Assembly: GCF_022605165.1 (NCBI RefSeq)
Contig: NC_063071.1
Coordinates: forward strand, 1,922,001-1,986,000
Reading direction: 5' to 3'
Source of the DNA: Purpureocillium takamizusanense
Taxonomy: Eukaryota; Ascomycota; Sordariomycetes; Hypocreales; Ophiocordycipitaceae
Length of the DNA stretch: 64,000 nt
How positions within the stretch are numbered: position 1 is the stretch's first letter; every line of letters begins with the position of its first letter. A program made the position numbers and the translations under genes. Below are positions 1 through 11,477 of the stretch, in pieces. The notes below the pieces were generated by a model. The model was not told where the DNA came from and made no database searches. It saw only the letters and a list, made by a program, of their open reading frames with translations.

Positions 1-322
1 CGTCGGCTTGCGGCGGACGGGTATCCATGTACCCTCCCATCTCTCATCGCCGCTCTCCATCGTGTCGAGGTACCGGCGCCATGGCCCGCCCCGAAGAAGG
101 GGGCTCCAACATATATCAGTCCCTATCCGCCCGCTCCCGTTGCCCTCCCGTTTCCCTCCCGTCTTGAAGCCCTGTCATTAGACGTCTCTTGCATCTGTCA
201 GCGTGTGATTCAACAACACGGGTGACTTGTCTCGTCCACTCTGTCGTTGTCTTTAACAAGACCAACACCACTCCCGCCCTGCCTCCCATCACCCTCCCTC
301 GTCCACTTGACTCAACGACAAC

Positions 323-1398
323 ATGGGCTCCCTCGGCTCCGACGCAAAGCTCCCATGGAGCAAGACGCCCTGCGTCCAGAGCCCCCAGCTCTCCCGGATC
401 GCGGGCTGGTAAGTGCAAGCACGGGGTCCGAGCCAGGGCCGTCACGCTGACGGCTCCCCGACAGCAACATCTACCTGAAGCTGGACAACCTCCAGCCCAG
501 CGGCTCCTTCAAGTCGCGAGGAATCGGTAACCTCATGACCCGGGCCGCTGCCTCTGCAACTGGAGATGTTCATTTTTACTGCTCCTCGGGTGGCAATGCT
601 GGCCTCGCCTGCGCCACCTCGGCCGTCGCCCTCAACAAGCCCGCCACTATTGTCATCCCCATGACCACGTCCGATCTCATGAAGAACAAGCTACTGGATC
701 TGGGAGTCGAAGTCCACCAGACGGGAAAGAACCTGGCTGCCGCCGACGAGTACCTGCGGACCGAGCTGCTCACAAAGGACCCCCATGGCGTCTATGTCCC
801 GCCCTTTGACCACCCCCACGTCTGGGACGGAGCGTCAACCATCGTGCCGGAGCTGCGGGATCAGATGGATGTGCCGATGGACGCCATTGTGTGCAGCGTC
901 GGCGGGGGTGGCCTCTTCAACGGCTTGATGCAGGGCATCGAGAGCTACCCCTGGTCCGGCTGCAAGCCCGACGTCGTCTGCGTCGAGACGGCCGGCGCTG
1001 ACAGCCTCAACGCCTCCCTCCTCGCTCAGTCCCACATCACCCTCCCGGAGATTACGTCCATCGCCACATCTCTGGGCTGCTCCCGCGTCTCTGCCGAGAC
1101 GTGGAAGTGGGCGCAGTACCCCAACACGCACAGCCTGGTCGTCTCGGACGCCGACGCCGCCATCAGCTGCGTCCGTTTCGCCGACGACGCCCGCCACCTC
1201 GTCGAGGTCTCGTGCGGCGCCGCGCTGGCCACGGTGTACCGCGGCGACCTGCGGGAGCGGCTGGGCCGGGGCCTGAGTGACGACGAGTGGTCGCAGAAGA
1301 ACATTGTTCTCATTGTCTGCGGCGGGTCTGGCGTCACCCTGGGCATTCTCGACCAGTACGTCAAGGAGTACGCACACCAGACGGTTATCAAGGTATAA
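323..1398 (+). CDS. PLP-dependent L-serine/L-threonine dehydratase
   Basis: Two exons, 323-408 and 465-1398, with a 56-nt intron (GTAAGT...ACAG), encode 339 aa. The start is the ATG at 323 because it opens the frame that joins cleanly across the intron (...SRIAGC|NIYLKL...). Fold-type II PLP enzyme signatures are visible: the PLP lysine in PSGSFKSRG (K45), the phosphate-binding and substrate loop SSGGNAG (about 69-75), and the glycine-rich cofactor loop GGGGLFNG (about 175-182). The family deaminates L-serine to pyruvate or L-threonine to 2-oxobutyrate, normally in the cytosol. The length matches CHA1/SDS-type catabolic dehydratases, and no C-terminal ACT-like regulatory domain is present, which argues against the biosynthetic Ilv1 type. 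The choice between serine and threonine as main substrate cannot be made from sequence alone. Confidence 0.93.
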
Positions 1399-2937
1399 GC
1401 GGCGGAGCCTGGAGGCACGCCGATTTTTGATTTTAACTACGAGCGATTTGTTTCATGCATGGCCCTTGACAAATTTCCGGGAAATCTTGGATAAGAGATT
1501 AATAAGAAAGATTCACGACATGGAGCCCTCGGACGTGTTATCTGATGCCCAAGACCATCGAGGCTAGATGCTTGCACATGATGCTCGCCGCGGCATTGGC
1601 CGAAACGTTTTAAGACGATGCTGCAGCAGCTGAGCCCTGCAGCCCTGGGCGCGGCCTGCAACTTGATGCAGCACTTTCACAGCTACATCGAGTTGGCCTC
1701 GTGACACGAGTGCGTCTATCTATGGGGAAGATCGGATCTGAAGGTCGCCACCATGTCGGGCAGGAACGGAACACGATCCGGACAGGGAGGCATGCGACGA
1801 ATCATGATGGGAGCGATATTCGACTTGCAGCGGCATCTTTTATTCTTACGGCGCACATGGGTTTGATGGCGGACAAAAGCGCCACCAGTGGCACGACAAC
1901 GTGCCCGGTTGATTTTGGGAGAGCGTTCGGGCGGCCGCAGCGGACACGAGGCTGCAGGCTTATACACGAGCCGGCAAAAGACGACTGCTACGAAGCAGGC
2001 ACGAACTAGAATAGAAGGAATAGAATTAACACATCTATTGCCCCTTGCATTTTACGTCGTTGGCTCGGGTCATCAGCCGCTGGTGCCCCCTCCGCATGGG
2101 ATCTGCCATACCATTGGGCTTGGACAGCCGTGGCGGGCAGCTCCACGTCCGAGACCGGGCAAGCAGCACTCGCGCAGGGTGGCCGAGCGGGCAGGGCGAG
2201 TTTGGGGGGGGGGGGAGACGGCTCTGCAGCCCCTGCATGCCTTTTTTGGGGGGGTTTGCTGTGACGCCATGTGTGCGAAGTACCTCTGTACCGCGCGCGG
2301 GCGATGTGAGGGCGAAGCGCGCGCGCGCCGCGGTCCGGGGGCGCGGGGGAGGATGGAGGATGGAGAAGCGGGCGGCCCCACGGGGGGCTCCGAGGGGGGA
2401 AGGGGGGGAGGTGGCGCCGGGGCCCAGCGCGGCGGGGGCCGGCGGCATTACTTGGGGCTACGGAGATGTAGTAATATCCCGGGGGGGGGAATGAATTGTT
2501 GGGATTGTTTAGAGACTTTGTCGGGGGGGTGGGAGAGGCGAAGGTGAGTACTATGGCCAGGATGAGCTGGTGTTTGAATGTGGTGGTGGTGACTTTTTTG
2601 CTTTCGTGACTTCATTATCTGAGGGCTGGTGTGGTCCGTAGGAGGGGAGGGGAGGATGAAGAGGACGAGGATGATGAGCCAAGGGCAGAGGCTGAGATAT
2701 CGTCATGGCGGCGGCGGCGAGTGCGCGCATGATGACACGGTCAGTCCTTTGCTCTCTCGTCCCCTCTTCCCTGTCTCTCCTTTGTCCTCTCTCTCGTGCG
2801 CGCGCCCTTCATCCTTCTTCCCTTCCCTTCCCTTCCCTCAACCATCCATCCCACGGGTCCTTTCTTGTCCCCTCCCTCCCTTTTCACACTCTGTCCGCTG
2901 TCATGCCCGCTCGAAATACTGGCTACACCACGCACAC
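1399..2937. other. Intergenic, with G-rich tract
   Basis: No coding region is supported between the dehydratase stop and the MHF1 stop; these two genes converge here. The stretch 2200-2545 is packed with runs of 5-10 G on the + strand, alternating with GCGC runs. The stretch 2750-2900 is the opposite, a pyrimidine-rich TCCC/CTTCC tract. Apparent open frames here are low-complexity Gly/Arg or Pro/Ser translations of these tracts. Confidence 0.6.
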
Positions 2938-3662
2938 CTACGCGCCGCCGGTCCTACCGCCCCTTCCTCCTCCCGCTCGTCCCGCTCTGCCGGCCCGCGC
3001 ACCGCCGCCGCCACGGCGGCTGTTTGTCGTCTCCGCCGTCCCCGCCGTCGCCTTGAGGCGGTCGACGTAGTCGCCCATGAGCTGCTGCAGGTCCGGGTTC
3101 TTGCGCGCGAGGAGGAGCACGTCGTCGGTGGTGACGGTGGAGCGGCCGGCGTGGCGGGAGAAGGACTCGAGGTCGACGGCGACGTTTTCTGCATGGGGGA
3201 GGGGGGAAGGGGGGAAAGTAAGTAAGCGTAGTAGTAAGTCGGTTGGTGACCTTTGTGGTCATGTGTGTACTTGGGGGGTGATGTTGCACGTAAGATAGAA
3301 GGGGGGGGACACAAGCACACACATACTCGTCCCCCCTCTCTCTATCAACGTGTCTGTGTGTATGTGTATGTATGCATGTATGTATGTAATGGGCAAGTGA
3401 GAGGACATACCAATCTGCGTCCAGACCAGCTCCGTCAGGGCGCCGATAAACTGCGGCGTGGCGTTGAGGTTGCGCCGCATGCTCTCCTCGTCGACCATTT
3501 GCCCGACGGCGAACCAGAGGGCCGACTTGAGGCGCTGTCAACGAACCATTCCCCCCCGCCAACAAGGGGGAAAACTCTTTATCAGCGACGGATCTTCGTT
3601 GATGCGTTTCCAATCAGTGCGTTAGTTACCTCGCGGTCGTCCTCGGCTGTCGTGTCGGCCAT
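2938..3662 (-). CDS. MHF1: MHF1 / CENP-S histone-fold protein
   Basis: Three exons on the minus strand, 3630-3662, 3411-3534 and 2938-3188, encode 135 aa. The first exon codes only 11 residues (MADTTAEDDRE). The second and third join as QI|ENVAVDLESFSRHAGRST, giving a histone fold at about residues 12-90 whose blocks RLKSALWFAVGQMVDEE, ATPQFIGALTELVWTQIENV and TTDDVLLLARKNPDL match the CENP-S/MHF1 family. MHF1 pairs with MHF2 (CENP-X) in the Fanconi-pathway FANCM/Mph1 DNA-remodelling complex and in the CENP-T-W-S-X kinetochore module, in the nucleus. The C-terminus (about 110-135) is Arg/Gly-rich. The second intron (3189-3410, 222 nt) is long for this window and carries a TG/TATG microsatellite. 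Confidence is high because all joins restore family motifs. Confidence 0.9.
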
Positions 3663-4344
3663 GGTGGTGGTGGTCGGGCGGGGTTTGTCGTTGATGTTGA
3701 GCTGTCTGTCTGCCTGCTTGTTGCGTCTCTTTCCCTCTAAACGTGTGTGTTGTTTGCGATGACGGCTGGGGCGGGGAGGGGTGAGTCGTGGTGAGAGCGT
3801 GAGGAGTTGAATGATGTAAAGGTGAGTGAGTGAGTGAGGTGCAGTGGCGAACGTGTGTAGTTAGTTGAGTGAGTGCACAGCACCAGCGGGGGGTGATGGG
3901 AGACGCGTGCACTTTACGCGACGCGGGGTTGCTGGTAGGTATGCGGTTATCCTTGTGGTGGGGTCCATTCTTCCAGGGCCTTGGTGATGGCAATAGACGC
4001 CTCTCTACCACCCCCCTGCACTCACTCATCACTCATCACTCTTGCGCGGGCAGAGATTCCTTTTACGCCCGCTCGACATTCATTTACACTCATTTCTTTA
4101 ATATCATTCATACCATGGCGCTTATACTTTGCTGTGCTAGTATGTTCTGCCCTTTCTCACTTTATGTTTTCTTCTGTGTAGACACGCACACAACATGCAC
4201 ACGCGCACACGCACTTATCCGACGGTTACGGAACATGGGAGAGCCAACGTCCATTCGTCCATCTTCAGAAACCCACTCTCTGAATATATATATATACCTG
4301 AGAAGAAACTGCCACTCCTGGAGCTGACGTCGTAGCCGCTTCCA
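3663..4344. other. Intergenic, promoter side of MHF1
   Basis: This stretch lies between the MHF1 start and the peroxidase stop. It contains a short GAGT tandem run at 3822-3838 and a CACTCAT run near 4020-4040. No coding signal was seen. Confidence 0.55.
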
Positions 4345-7228
4345 TCACGACCGGACCCTGCGCCGCCTCGCTGGCTGTGAAGGCAACGGCGTCGGAGACG
4401 GAGACGGCGTCGGAGACGACGAAGGGGGAGGTGACGATGAAGACGGCGGCGGCGGCGGCGGCACCACCTCCTTCTTGCTGTACACGCTCAACCGGCTCGA
4501 CCCGCCGCAGTACTGCTGCGCGCTCCCGCCGCACAGCATCCCGCACTCCTTCTGCGGCGCCACCTTGCTCGACACGTCCAGCTTGTTGCCGCAGTAGCAC
4601 TCGCGCCCGTACTCGGTCCCAAAGTACTTGTACGCCTTGCAGTAGTCGGCGCACTTGGCGTTGGTCAAGTCGTCGGCCGCCGTCGACGCGTCGCCCAGCG
4701 CCCGCGTCCCGTTGCCCTCGGTCTGGCACCCGACCAGCACGTAGTCGCCCACGGCGGCCGGCTGCTCGGGCGGGCCCCCCGTCGCGTTGGGGTTCATGTA
4801 CAGCTCGAGCCGGCTGCTCCCGCCGCAGTACTGGTACTTATCGCCGCCGCATGGCATGTTGCAGTCGGCCAGCGGCGCCGTCTGGCTCGTCCCGTCGAGG
4901 TAGCTGCCGCAGTAGCACTCGCTGCCGTACTCAGTCCCAAAGTACTTGTAGTCCTTGCAATAGGCGCCGCACGCGTCGTTGGTCATGTCGACCGCCGCCG
5001 TCGCCTTCTGCTCCAGCGCTCGCTTGCCGTTGCCCTCGGTCCAGCAGCCCACGAGCGTGTACGGCGACACGGTCGGCTTGTGGATGAGCGTCGCTGTCGG
5101 CGTCGGCGTTACCGGCGCGCTCGTCGTCGAGTACAGCTCCAGCCGGCTGCCCGCGCCGCAGTACTGGCTGCCGTCGCCGCCGCACGGCATGTTGCAGTCG
5201 GCCAGCGGCGCCGCCTTGCTGCTCGCCTCGAGGGCGTTGCCGCAGTAGCCTGTGTCACGCACCCGGTCAGTCAAGTCAGTCAAGCCCGTCCGTCTGGCAG
5301 GTCGCGCGCTCCCGTGTACTAGGTAGGTACTCACACTCGCGTCCGTACTCGGTGCCCCAATACACGTAGGCGCTGCAGAATTCCATGCACTTTTCCAGCG
5401 TCATGCTGTCGTTGGCAAAGGTGTTGCCGGCCAGAGTCCGCCCCGCTGGGCCTTCGGTCCAGCACGACACCATCTTGTATCCGCCCACCGTCTCGCGGTG
5501 GTGCAGCGTCGCGGTCGGAGACGCCGAGGTGCTCGTAGTGGTGGTGGTGGTGGTCGTCGTCGTTGCCGTGGACGACGTGTCAGTAGTGGTGGTGGTGGAC
5601 GAGGTGGTAGTCGAGTTCACCGGCGGGTCGGCCCCGTCACAAGGCGCCGGGTTGTCAAACGCCCGGCACGTCCCGCCGATATCCGTGAGGCTCTTGAAGC
5701 CGTCGGTCTGGGTGCCGGCCGTGACGTCGACGTGCGACTGGTACGGCAGGCCGCCCTGGATGGTGTAATCGGTCGTGAACAGCGTGTACTTGCCGACGCA
5801 GTTGCCCTTCTTGAGCTGGACGGCGGCGCTCTTCTGCAGCGGCACGGGGCTGCCCGTCTGCGGCTCCTTGTACCAGACGGTCGCCTGCGCGCCCTTGCTA
5901 GCCACGTCGTTGCGTACGGCGGCCACCAGTGTGACGGCGCCCGCGTTGCCCGTCACGCAGCTCTGCGGCGCCTGGAAGAGGACGTCGTCTTGGAGGGGAT
6001 ACCCCTTGCCGTTGTTGTCGTACGTCTTGTCGTTGACAGTCACGGTAAAGGACGAGATGCCCGACGCGGCGGGGATGGTGGCCTGGATGGGGAAGAAGGC
6101 AAACGTGTCGTCGAAGCCCTGCCCGACGCCCTGCAGGCTGCTCGTGATGGCGCAGGAGCTGGCGCCGCAGTCGGCCGAGCCCTTGCGGTCCTTGTAGGTG
6201 AGGGTGATGCTCTTGACGCTCCCGTCCGGCAGGCCGGTGGTCTTGACGCGGATGTAGCCCGTCAGGGACAGCATGGTGCCTCCCTGCGCGAGCGTGAGCT
6301 GCAGGTTGACGGGCTTCACCGTGTAAGGGACGATGGGGTCCGTCAGGGTGACGCTCGGCGGCACGACGTCAATCATCTTCTGCAGGACCACCTTGCAGAT
6401 GGCCTTGAACTTGTCGTTGTCGGTCATGGTGGCCATGGTCTTGTTGCCGTCGGCGTTGAAGACCTTGAAGTCGGCGTTTTTGTTGATGGCAACCGAGGGG
6501 CCGACGACGAGCGGGTTGGTGGTGTTGCCGGACAGGTACTCGGTGACGACCTTGTTATCGAAGACGGCGACGGTCGAGTCCAGGGGCACCTCGCCGTTGG
6601 CGGGGGCGTTGGCGGGCATCAGGTCCGGAAACTCTTCCTTGTGGACGCCGCCGAGGGTGTGGCCGCAGGCGGTGACCTGGATCATCTCCTCGGTGGTGAA
6701 GCCCATGCGCTCAAACTGCTGCTGGAAGGTGACGACCGAGTTCTGCGGCTGGGGCACGCCCGTGTTGCCTTTCTCGGTCGCGTCCTTGCGGCCGGCGCGG
6801 AAGGGCACGGCGGGCCCGCCGCAGGAGCGCACCGACGTGTAGACGCCGAGGGCGATGAGGTCCGCCAGGCTGGACCGGGGCGAGACGAAGGGGGCCATGA
6901 ACTGGAGCGTCGTCTTGTGGCCGGGCCCCGTGTTCTCGCCGTTGTCGAGCTCATACTGCAGAGAGCCGTCGAGGCCGCCCGTCTTGAAGAAGGTGTTGGC
7001 CGTCGACATGTCGTGGAAGGCCGTCCGGAGCCACTCGGCCGCGTTCTGGCGGCCCGGGCCCGACGCCTCGTTGGAGCACGGGCTGACCGTGTCGGCGAAC
7101 TTGCGCGCGCGGAACGACGTGAGCTGGAACATGATCTCCTCGAGCTCGTCAATGGGTGACGGCCAAGTCGGGTCGGCGAGCGCCCGGCCGGCGAGGCCGA
7201 GGGCCAGCATCGCCCACGACGACCGCAT
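4345..7228 (-). CDS. Secreted class II heme peroxidase with three WSC domains
   Basis: Two exons, 5335-7228 and 4345-5249, flank an 85-nt intron whose removal restores EC|YCG inside the first WSC domain; the product is 932 aa. I chose the ATG at 7228 because it begins a signal peptide (MRSSWAMLALGLAGRALA); an in-frame upstream extension has no such character. Residues about 25-300 form a plant/fungal-type (class II, AA2-like) peroxidase domain with distal Arg68 and His72 in LRTAFHDM and proximal His190 in ACGHTLGG. A middle region of unknown fold follows, then a Thr-rich linker (about 545-580), then three Cys-rich WSC repeats at about 584-672, 695-782 and 800-888, and a Pro/Ser-rich tail with no GPI signal. 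WSC modules bind cell-wall or plant polysaccharides, so this is probably an extracellular peroxidase held on a glucan or xylan surface. The substrate is unknown. Confidence 0.9.
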
Positions 7229-10200
7229 GGTTGCGAAGAGTGACAGCGGCTGCGGCGAAGAAGGATGACCAAAGACGGATACACTGTTGGGAGGAGGACC
7301 GTGGTGGGCGCTCTCTCCGTCAAGGTGCAAACGGGTGGTCCGCCGCGTGTAAGTCACGATGTGTCAAGACGAAAACACCGCACTGCCCATGACCGGAAAC
7401 GAGCGACAAAGGCGTGAACGGCGGAGACTTTTAAGAGACGAACGACTCCAGTTCAGTCGACAACGCGAAGACGACAAAACACTCGCATGAGCCTAGACAT
7501 GACCTGCAGGGCCCGGCCCGGTGAGGCGCATCGTCGGACGCTCGCCGGTTCGCTCATGGGCGGCCAAGATGCCACCGTCCGCCACAGCTGCAGGACCTTG
7601 TGGAGCGTCCGAGTGGCCGATGGTACGGCGACCCCCTTGTTTGCGGGTTGCATTGTGCGTAATGTGTGTAGCAGCAGCCCAAGGCGAGCGAGGCAAAGCA
7701 AGTCTGCCGGCGCCTGGTCAGGCTGGGCAGCTGATCATGGAGAGGGACCGGCCGCAATGCCATCTTCCAATCTCTGCCTCCCCGCCCGCCAGTCTCTGGT
7801 GGCCTCGTATTTTTTTTTCCTTCCTCCGCTGGCGGTCGAGCGAGGCGTGCGTTAGCTCCCTTTCAGGGGTCAGAGTGCCTGGTTCCTCACATCGCGCTCA
7901 GCCGCAACCCGGAGGGCGACCCTTGTCGAGCCCGTCTATCCCGTCTCCCCGTGCATCCGTACTCCTCCCTCTGGCGAGCTGCCTTTGGCGGGATACTGCA
8001 TCGTCCTCGGCGTCGTCTGCATGCACCCGCGCGCGCCCCATGGGTTCGGTGGACGGGATGGCTCTTCGTCTCTTCCACCGGAATATCCGTCTGCTGCCGC
8101 AACGCGCATCAATAGTCCCGCCCAGACTCTGCACGCCAATTGCGGCCGAGATATTTGCAGCTGGCTCGTTGCATCTCAGCGTTGTAACCGCTTGTCGTCC
8201 CACCGCGCAGACCGGACGATCTGGGCGCTACCCTCTCCAGACTGTCCATTGCAACAGAACCGGGCTGCTGGGCCGCACGAAGGCGACAGAGGAGCCATCG
8301 ATTGCCTGGTGTTTTTGCCGTTGGCGTTGGGGACTTGAACATGGCGTTCATACTCGTGGTGCCCCATCTTCTCCCCGAGTTTTCCCCCTCGTCTGGGCCA
8401 GCAGATAAGCTTTGCCATTGCAGATGAGCCACCAACCGCCCATGTCGTCGCCAAGCAGCTGGTCTATTCGAGGTCCCTGATGAAGGGGGCTGCCGTCCAC
8501 CACCCAGAGACATCGCATTTGCAAACCGTTCACCGGCCACCCAATCATGACGGGCCCTCGATAATGACCTGCAGGTCAGCCGCCGATACGAAGCCCAAGA
8601 CGGCAAGGATGGGGAACAGAGTGCAGGGCTCGCCCGGCCCTTTCAGCAGCGCTCTCATGCCCACTGCCCACTGACTGTGACCGTGACCGTGACCCGACTT
8701 GGCTTGAACAGTCGCCCCCCATATCCCGGTCGCTCGGCCGGGTGGCGGGGGTAGAAAAGAACCGGCCGGCTCATGCTTCCGAAGTCCACGACGGTGTGAA
8801 CCTTGTCGACTTCGGCCATCACATCGAGGAACGGCTGCCGTACGATGTAACACTGACGCTGTTCTCGACTGCTCCACGACATGGCAGACAGGCGATAGTC
8901 TGGCTACGGATGCATCCAGCCGCCTCCATCATGCGGGTGCCTGACGATGTTGGCCCTGGTGAAGGCTAAGCCACGGCCCGCGGTGATAGCCGAAGACTCT
9001 CAGGGACAACTTTGTCTAGATGTTCGAAAGAGAGGTCGAGACATGGCGGCATGCTGGTTCGAACCCCTGGGTGACCTGGCCATGATACCCATGGAGTAGC
9101 ATCGTGCATGGCATGGGTAGCGGAAAAACAGGAGGAACTTTTTTTTTTCACACGTCCTCGTTTTGTTTCGATGCATACGTAGTCGCCGCGGGCGCGCGAA
9201 CGGCCTGCCTGTCGAGCTGACTCTGTCGGCCGAGAGGAGACCTGCACCGTCGGCGATTCATCGATTCCCCCGCCCGCTCCTCCTGTATCGTGGACTTGCG
9301 TTGATATAGCCACCGGCACTTATACCTCGGAGGCAGCTATGACCATGTACATTGTTGTTGGTTCTGCATCGCACGAGCCGCGCCGGGCCAGCCTGCGGTC
9401 GAGGGTCGCACGGGCGTCCCACGTGTGCGACGCGAACTGCTGCTGTCTTGTTCTTGTGCGTCTGTGCCACCACGCAGGTCGCCGCAAGCCACTGGGGCAA
9501 GAGGGACCCCGAACCGACTCATTTCTGCATCAGCAAGCCACGGGCCACTTGTTGACTCCAGCGACAGCGGGAGCGACAGACAGCGGAGCTGGCCAAACCC
9601 TCAAGCGTGGAGTCGTGGCACTGAGCGGAAGCATCAAAGACGAAACCTTGACTGCGCTGACATGATGCGCCCGCTTCAAAGTACCGTTAATGGAAAGAGA
9701 GAGAGACAGGTCGGAGGAGTTGGTGCATTTGGGCAACCGGGTGTCCTGGACTTTTGCTGCGCCCCGACTTTGATTAGCAGATGAGGAACGGACATTGAGA
9801 ATTGTGTTACGGTGGGATGGGCTGTGCGTGCTACAGCGCTCAGGCCCCGTTGTCGTTCTATTGGGAAGGAGCCTACGTCTACAGTGGGGTGTACCTACCT
9901 TTGTTGGTATGCTCCCAAGTCCGTTATCGATAAATTACAGGCTGTAAGGTGGAATATCTGCGCTACTGCTCCCACCAGCAAAGGTGGCATCGTTCCCATT
10001 GGGAGGGGTCACGATTATTATTAGCGATCGAGCCCCCCCGGTTGGCTCTCGCTGTCTTCTGCTCTCAGACCCACGTTCATCGCCTGTCTCTCTTTCCAGA
10101 CCCCCAACTTTCACGACACCCCCAAGACCCCTTCCTTTGCGCCTCTTCAGCCATCAAACGTGGAATGCTGCTCGTTCTGTTTTCTGACAAGGGCTCTGGG

Positions 10201-10469
10201 GATGATGCCGTACACCAAGTTACGTTCATGTTGAAAAGTTCCTCATCTTCTCCAGACCAACGGAGGACATCCCTTAATGGAACAGCTGTCGTTCCTCCAG
10301 CACCATTTAGAGATTTCGCTGCCATAAGGCGGACGATTCTTTTCAGCTTCGGATATTTTTGGCCAGCTCCTTAGCAAGAATCGTGCCACAGTTTTATACT
10401 AAAACACCTTCTCCAATTCATCATGTCGGTTTGCTGTCATTGTCGTCAATTGCCCACGCCGGGTCAATC
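7229..10469. other. Intergenic, 3.2 kb
   Basis: No protein family or spliced model could be recognised. The first few hundred bases should include the peroxidase promoter. A long open frame on the + strand (7521-8408) is compositionally ordinary and overlaps other long frames, as expected by chance in GC-rich DNA, so I do not call it. A B-box-like GGTTCGAACCC at 9056-9066 lacks a matching tRNA fold. Confidence 0.5.
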
Positions 10470-11477
10470 TCAAATATCTTCGGCCCCAAGAGAACCACCC
10501 GTGGCTTTAGAAGCAAGCTCTTTATCGAGAGCTTCGAAGATTTTCGTCAAATACCTCTTTTCACCAGGGATGTCGATGCCCATCGCAAGCCCCGCGTAGA
10601 TCATCTCCTCGAAGCAGGCTCTAGCCGGCTTCGCGACCTGGTCGCAGCCATGGCGATATAAATCTCCAAGTCGCTGTCTCCAAAACAGCCACCTTGCCAA
10701 GCTGAAGCCTCCGTTCTCAATGCTGGACCCAGCCGTAAGGGGCCCCGGAGAAATCGATTCGCAATCGTCCTGGCCTGAAGTAGGGCGATAGTTTTCCAAA
10801 GATAATCTCGCGAGCTTGAACTTGCTGTATTTCAACCACTCGAGGCATGCCGGAAGTAGTTCAGCGATGCTAGGCGAGGTTCCTACCAAAGCGCGGGTTC
10901 CGGTGCTGGGGGCACCCTGTGGTCTTTCCGTTTCTAACGCCCCTTTTAGCAGCCAAAGCGCACTTTGAGCTAGCTCGGGCGCGCAGACTCCAACGGCGCA
11001 GAGTTTACCAGACAGAACGGCGAGGCTCTGCCGCTCACGGCTTGTGAACGCTGCAGATTCTCTTGTCTAAGATACGTAGAGCTCCTCTGCGAGGTAAGGA
11101 AGATCGATCCATAAACGCTGGCCATTGGGCATGATGGCCACTTCCTCCTGGGCGGTGTCGTCTTTTTTTCTTCTGACAAGCTGTCCAAGCTCTCGTAGCT
11201 CTAGAATGAGTGTCACAAGCCTGTCATGCTCAGCATCAACCGATGGAATAATTTTTGCGGCATGAATCAGCTCGTCCCATGCATCACGAAGGTTCCCTTC
11301 GATACATGCGAGGTCGAAGGCGAAGACAAAGTAGTTCTGTCTAATGCGGAACAGATCATCGCGAAGGCCTTGGCAGATTTCTGCAGAATTTGCTTCATCA
11401 TGCTTCAAGTTTTTGCGCTTCTCATCGCGGGTTCGAACCGGCACGGCGCAGGAACCGCTGGGACACTCGGCGGCCAT
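10470..11477 (-). pseudogene. DUF3632 family protein, interrupted by in-frame TAG
   Basis: A single reading frame from ATG 11477 to the stop at 10470 (336 codons) is open except for one TAG at 11067-11069. Both halves look like the fungal DUF3632 family: upstream DAWDELIHAAKIIPSVDAEHD and LILELRELGQLVRR...DLPYLAEEL, downstream SRERQSLAVLSGKLCAVGV and the ALWLLKGALETERP block. The function of the family is unknown. The stop sits where many members appear to have Trp, so a TGG to TAG change is the simplest origin. On the + strand this is C to T in a CpA context, as RIP or cytosine deamination would produce. The alternative is an in-phase 48-nt intron, 11028-11075 (GTATCT...GGCAG), which would remove the stop but also residues that look conserved. 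Broken versus spliced is therefore unresolved. Confidence 0.6.

Noticed and set aside
5498..7159. 553-codon + strand frame opposite the peroxidase gene
   Set aside because: It is an antisense shadow rich in Val, Arg, Gly and Asp; the minus-strand frame carries complete peroxidase motifs.
7521..8408. 295-codon open frame on the + strand
   Set aside because: It overlaps long frames on other strands, is rich in Arg, Pro, Ser and Ala, has no domain resemblance, and lies in high-GC DNA where such frames arise by chance.
9056..9066. GGTTCGAACCC, like a tRNA B box
   Set aside because: The flanking bases do not pair as a T-stem on either strand, and no acceptor or anticodon stem can be drawn around it. 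A similar string at about 11428 lies inside the DUF3632 frame.
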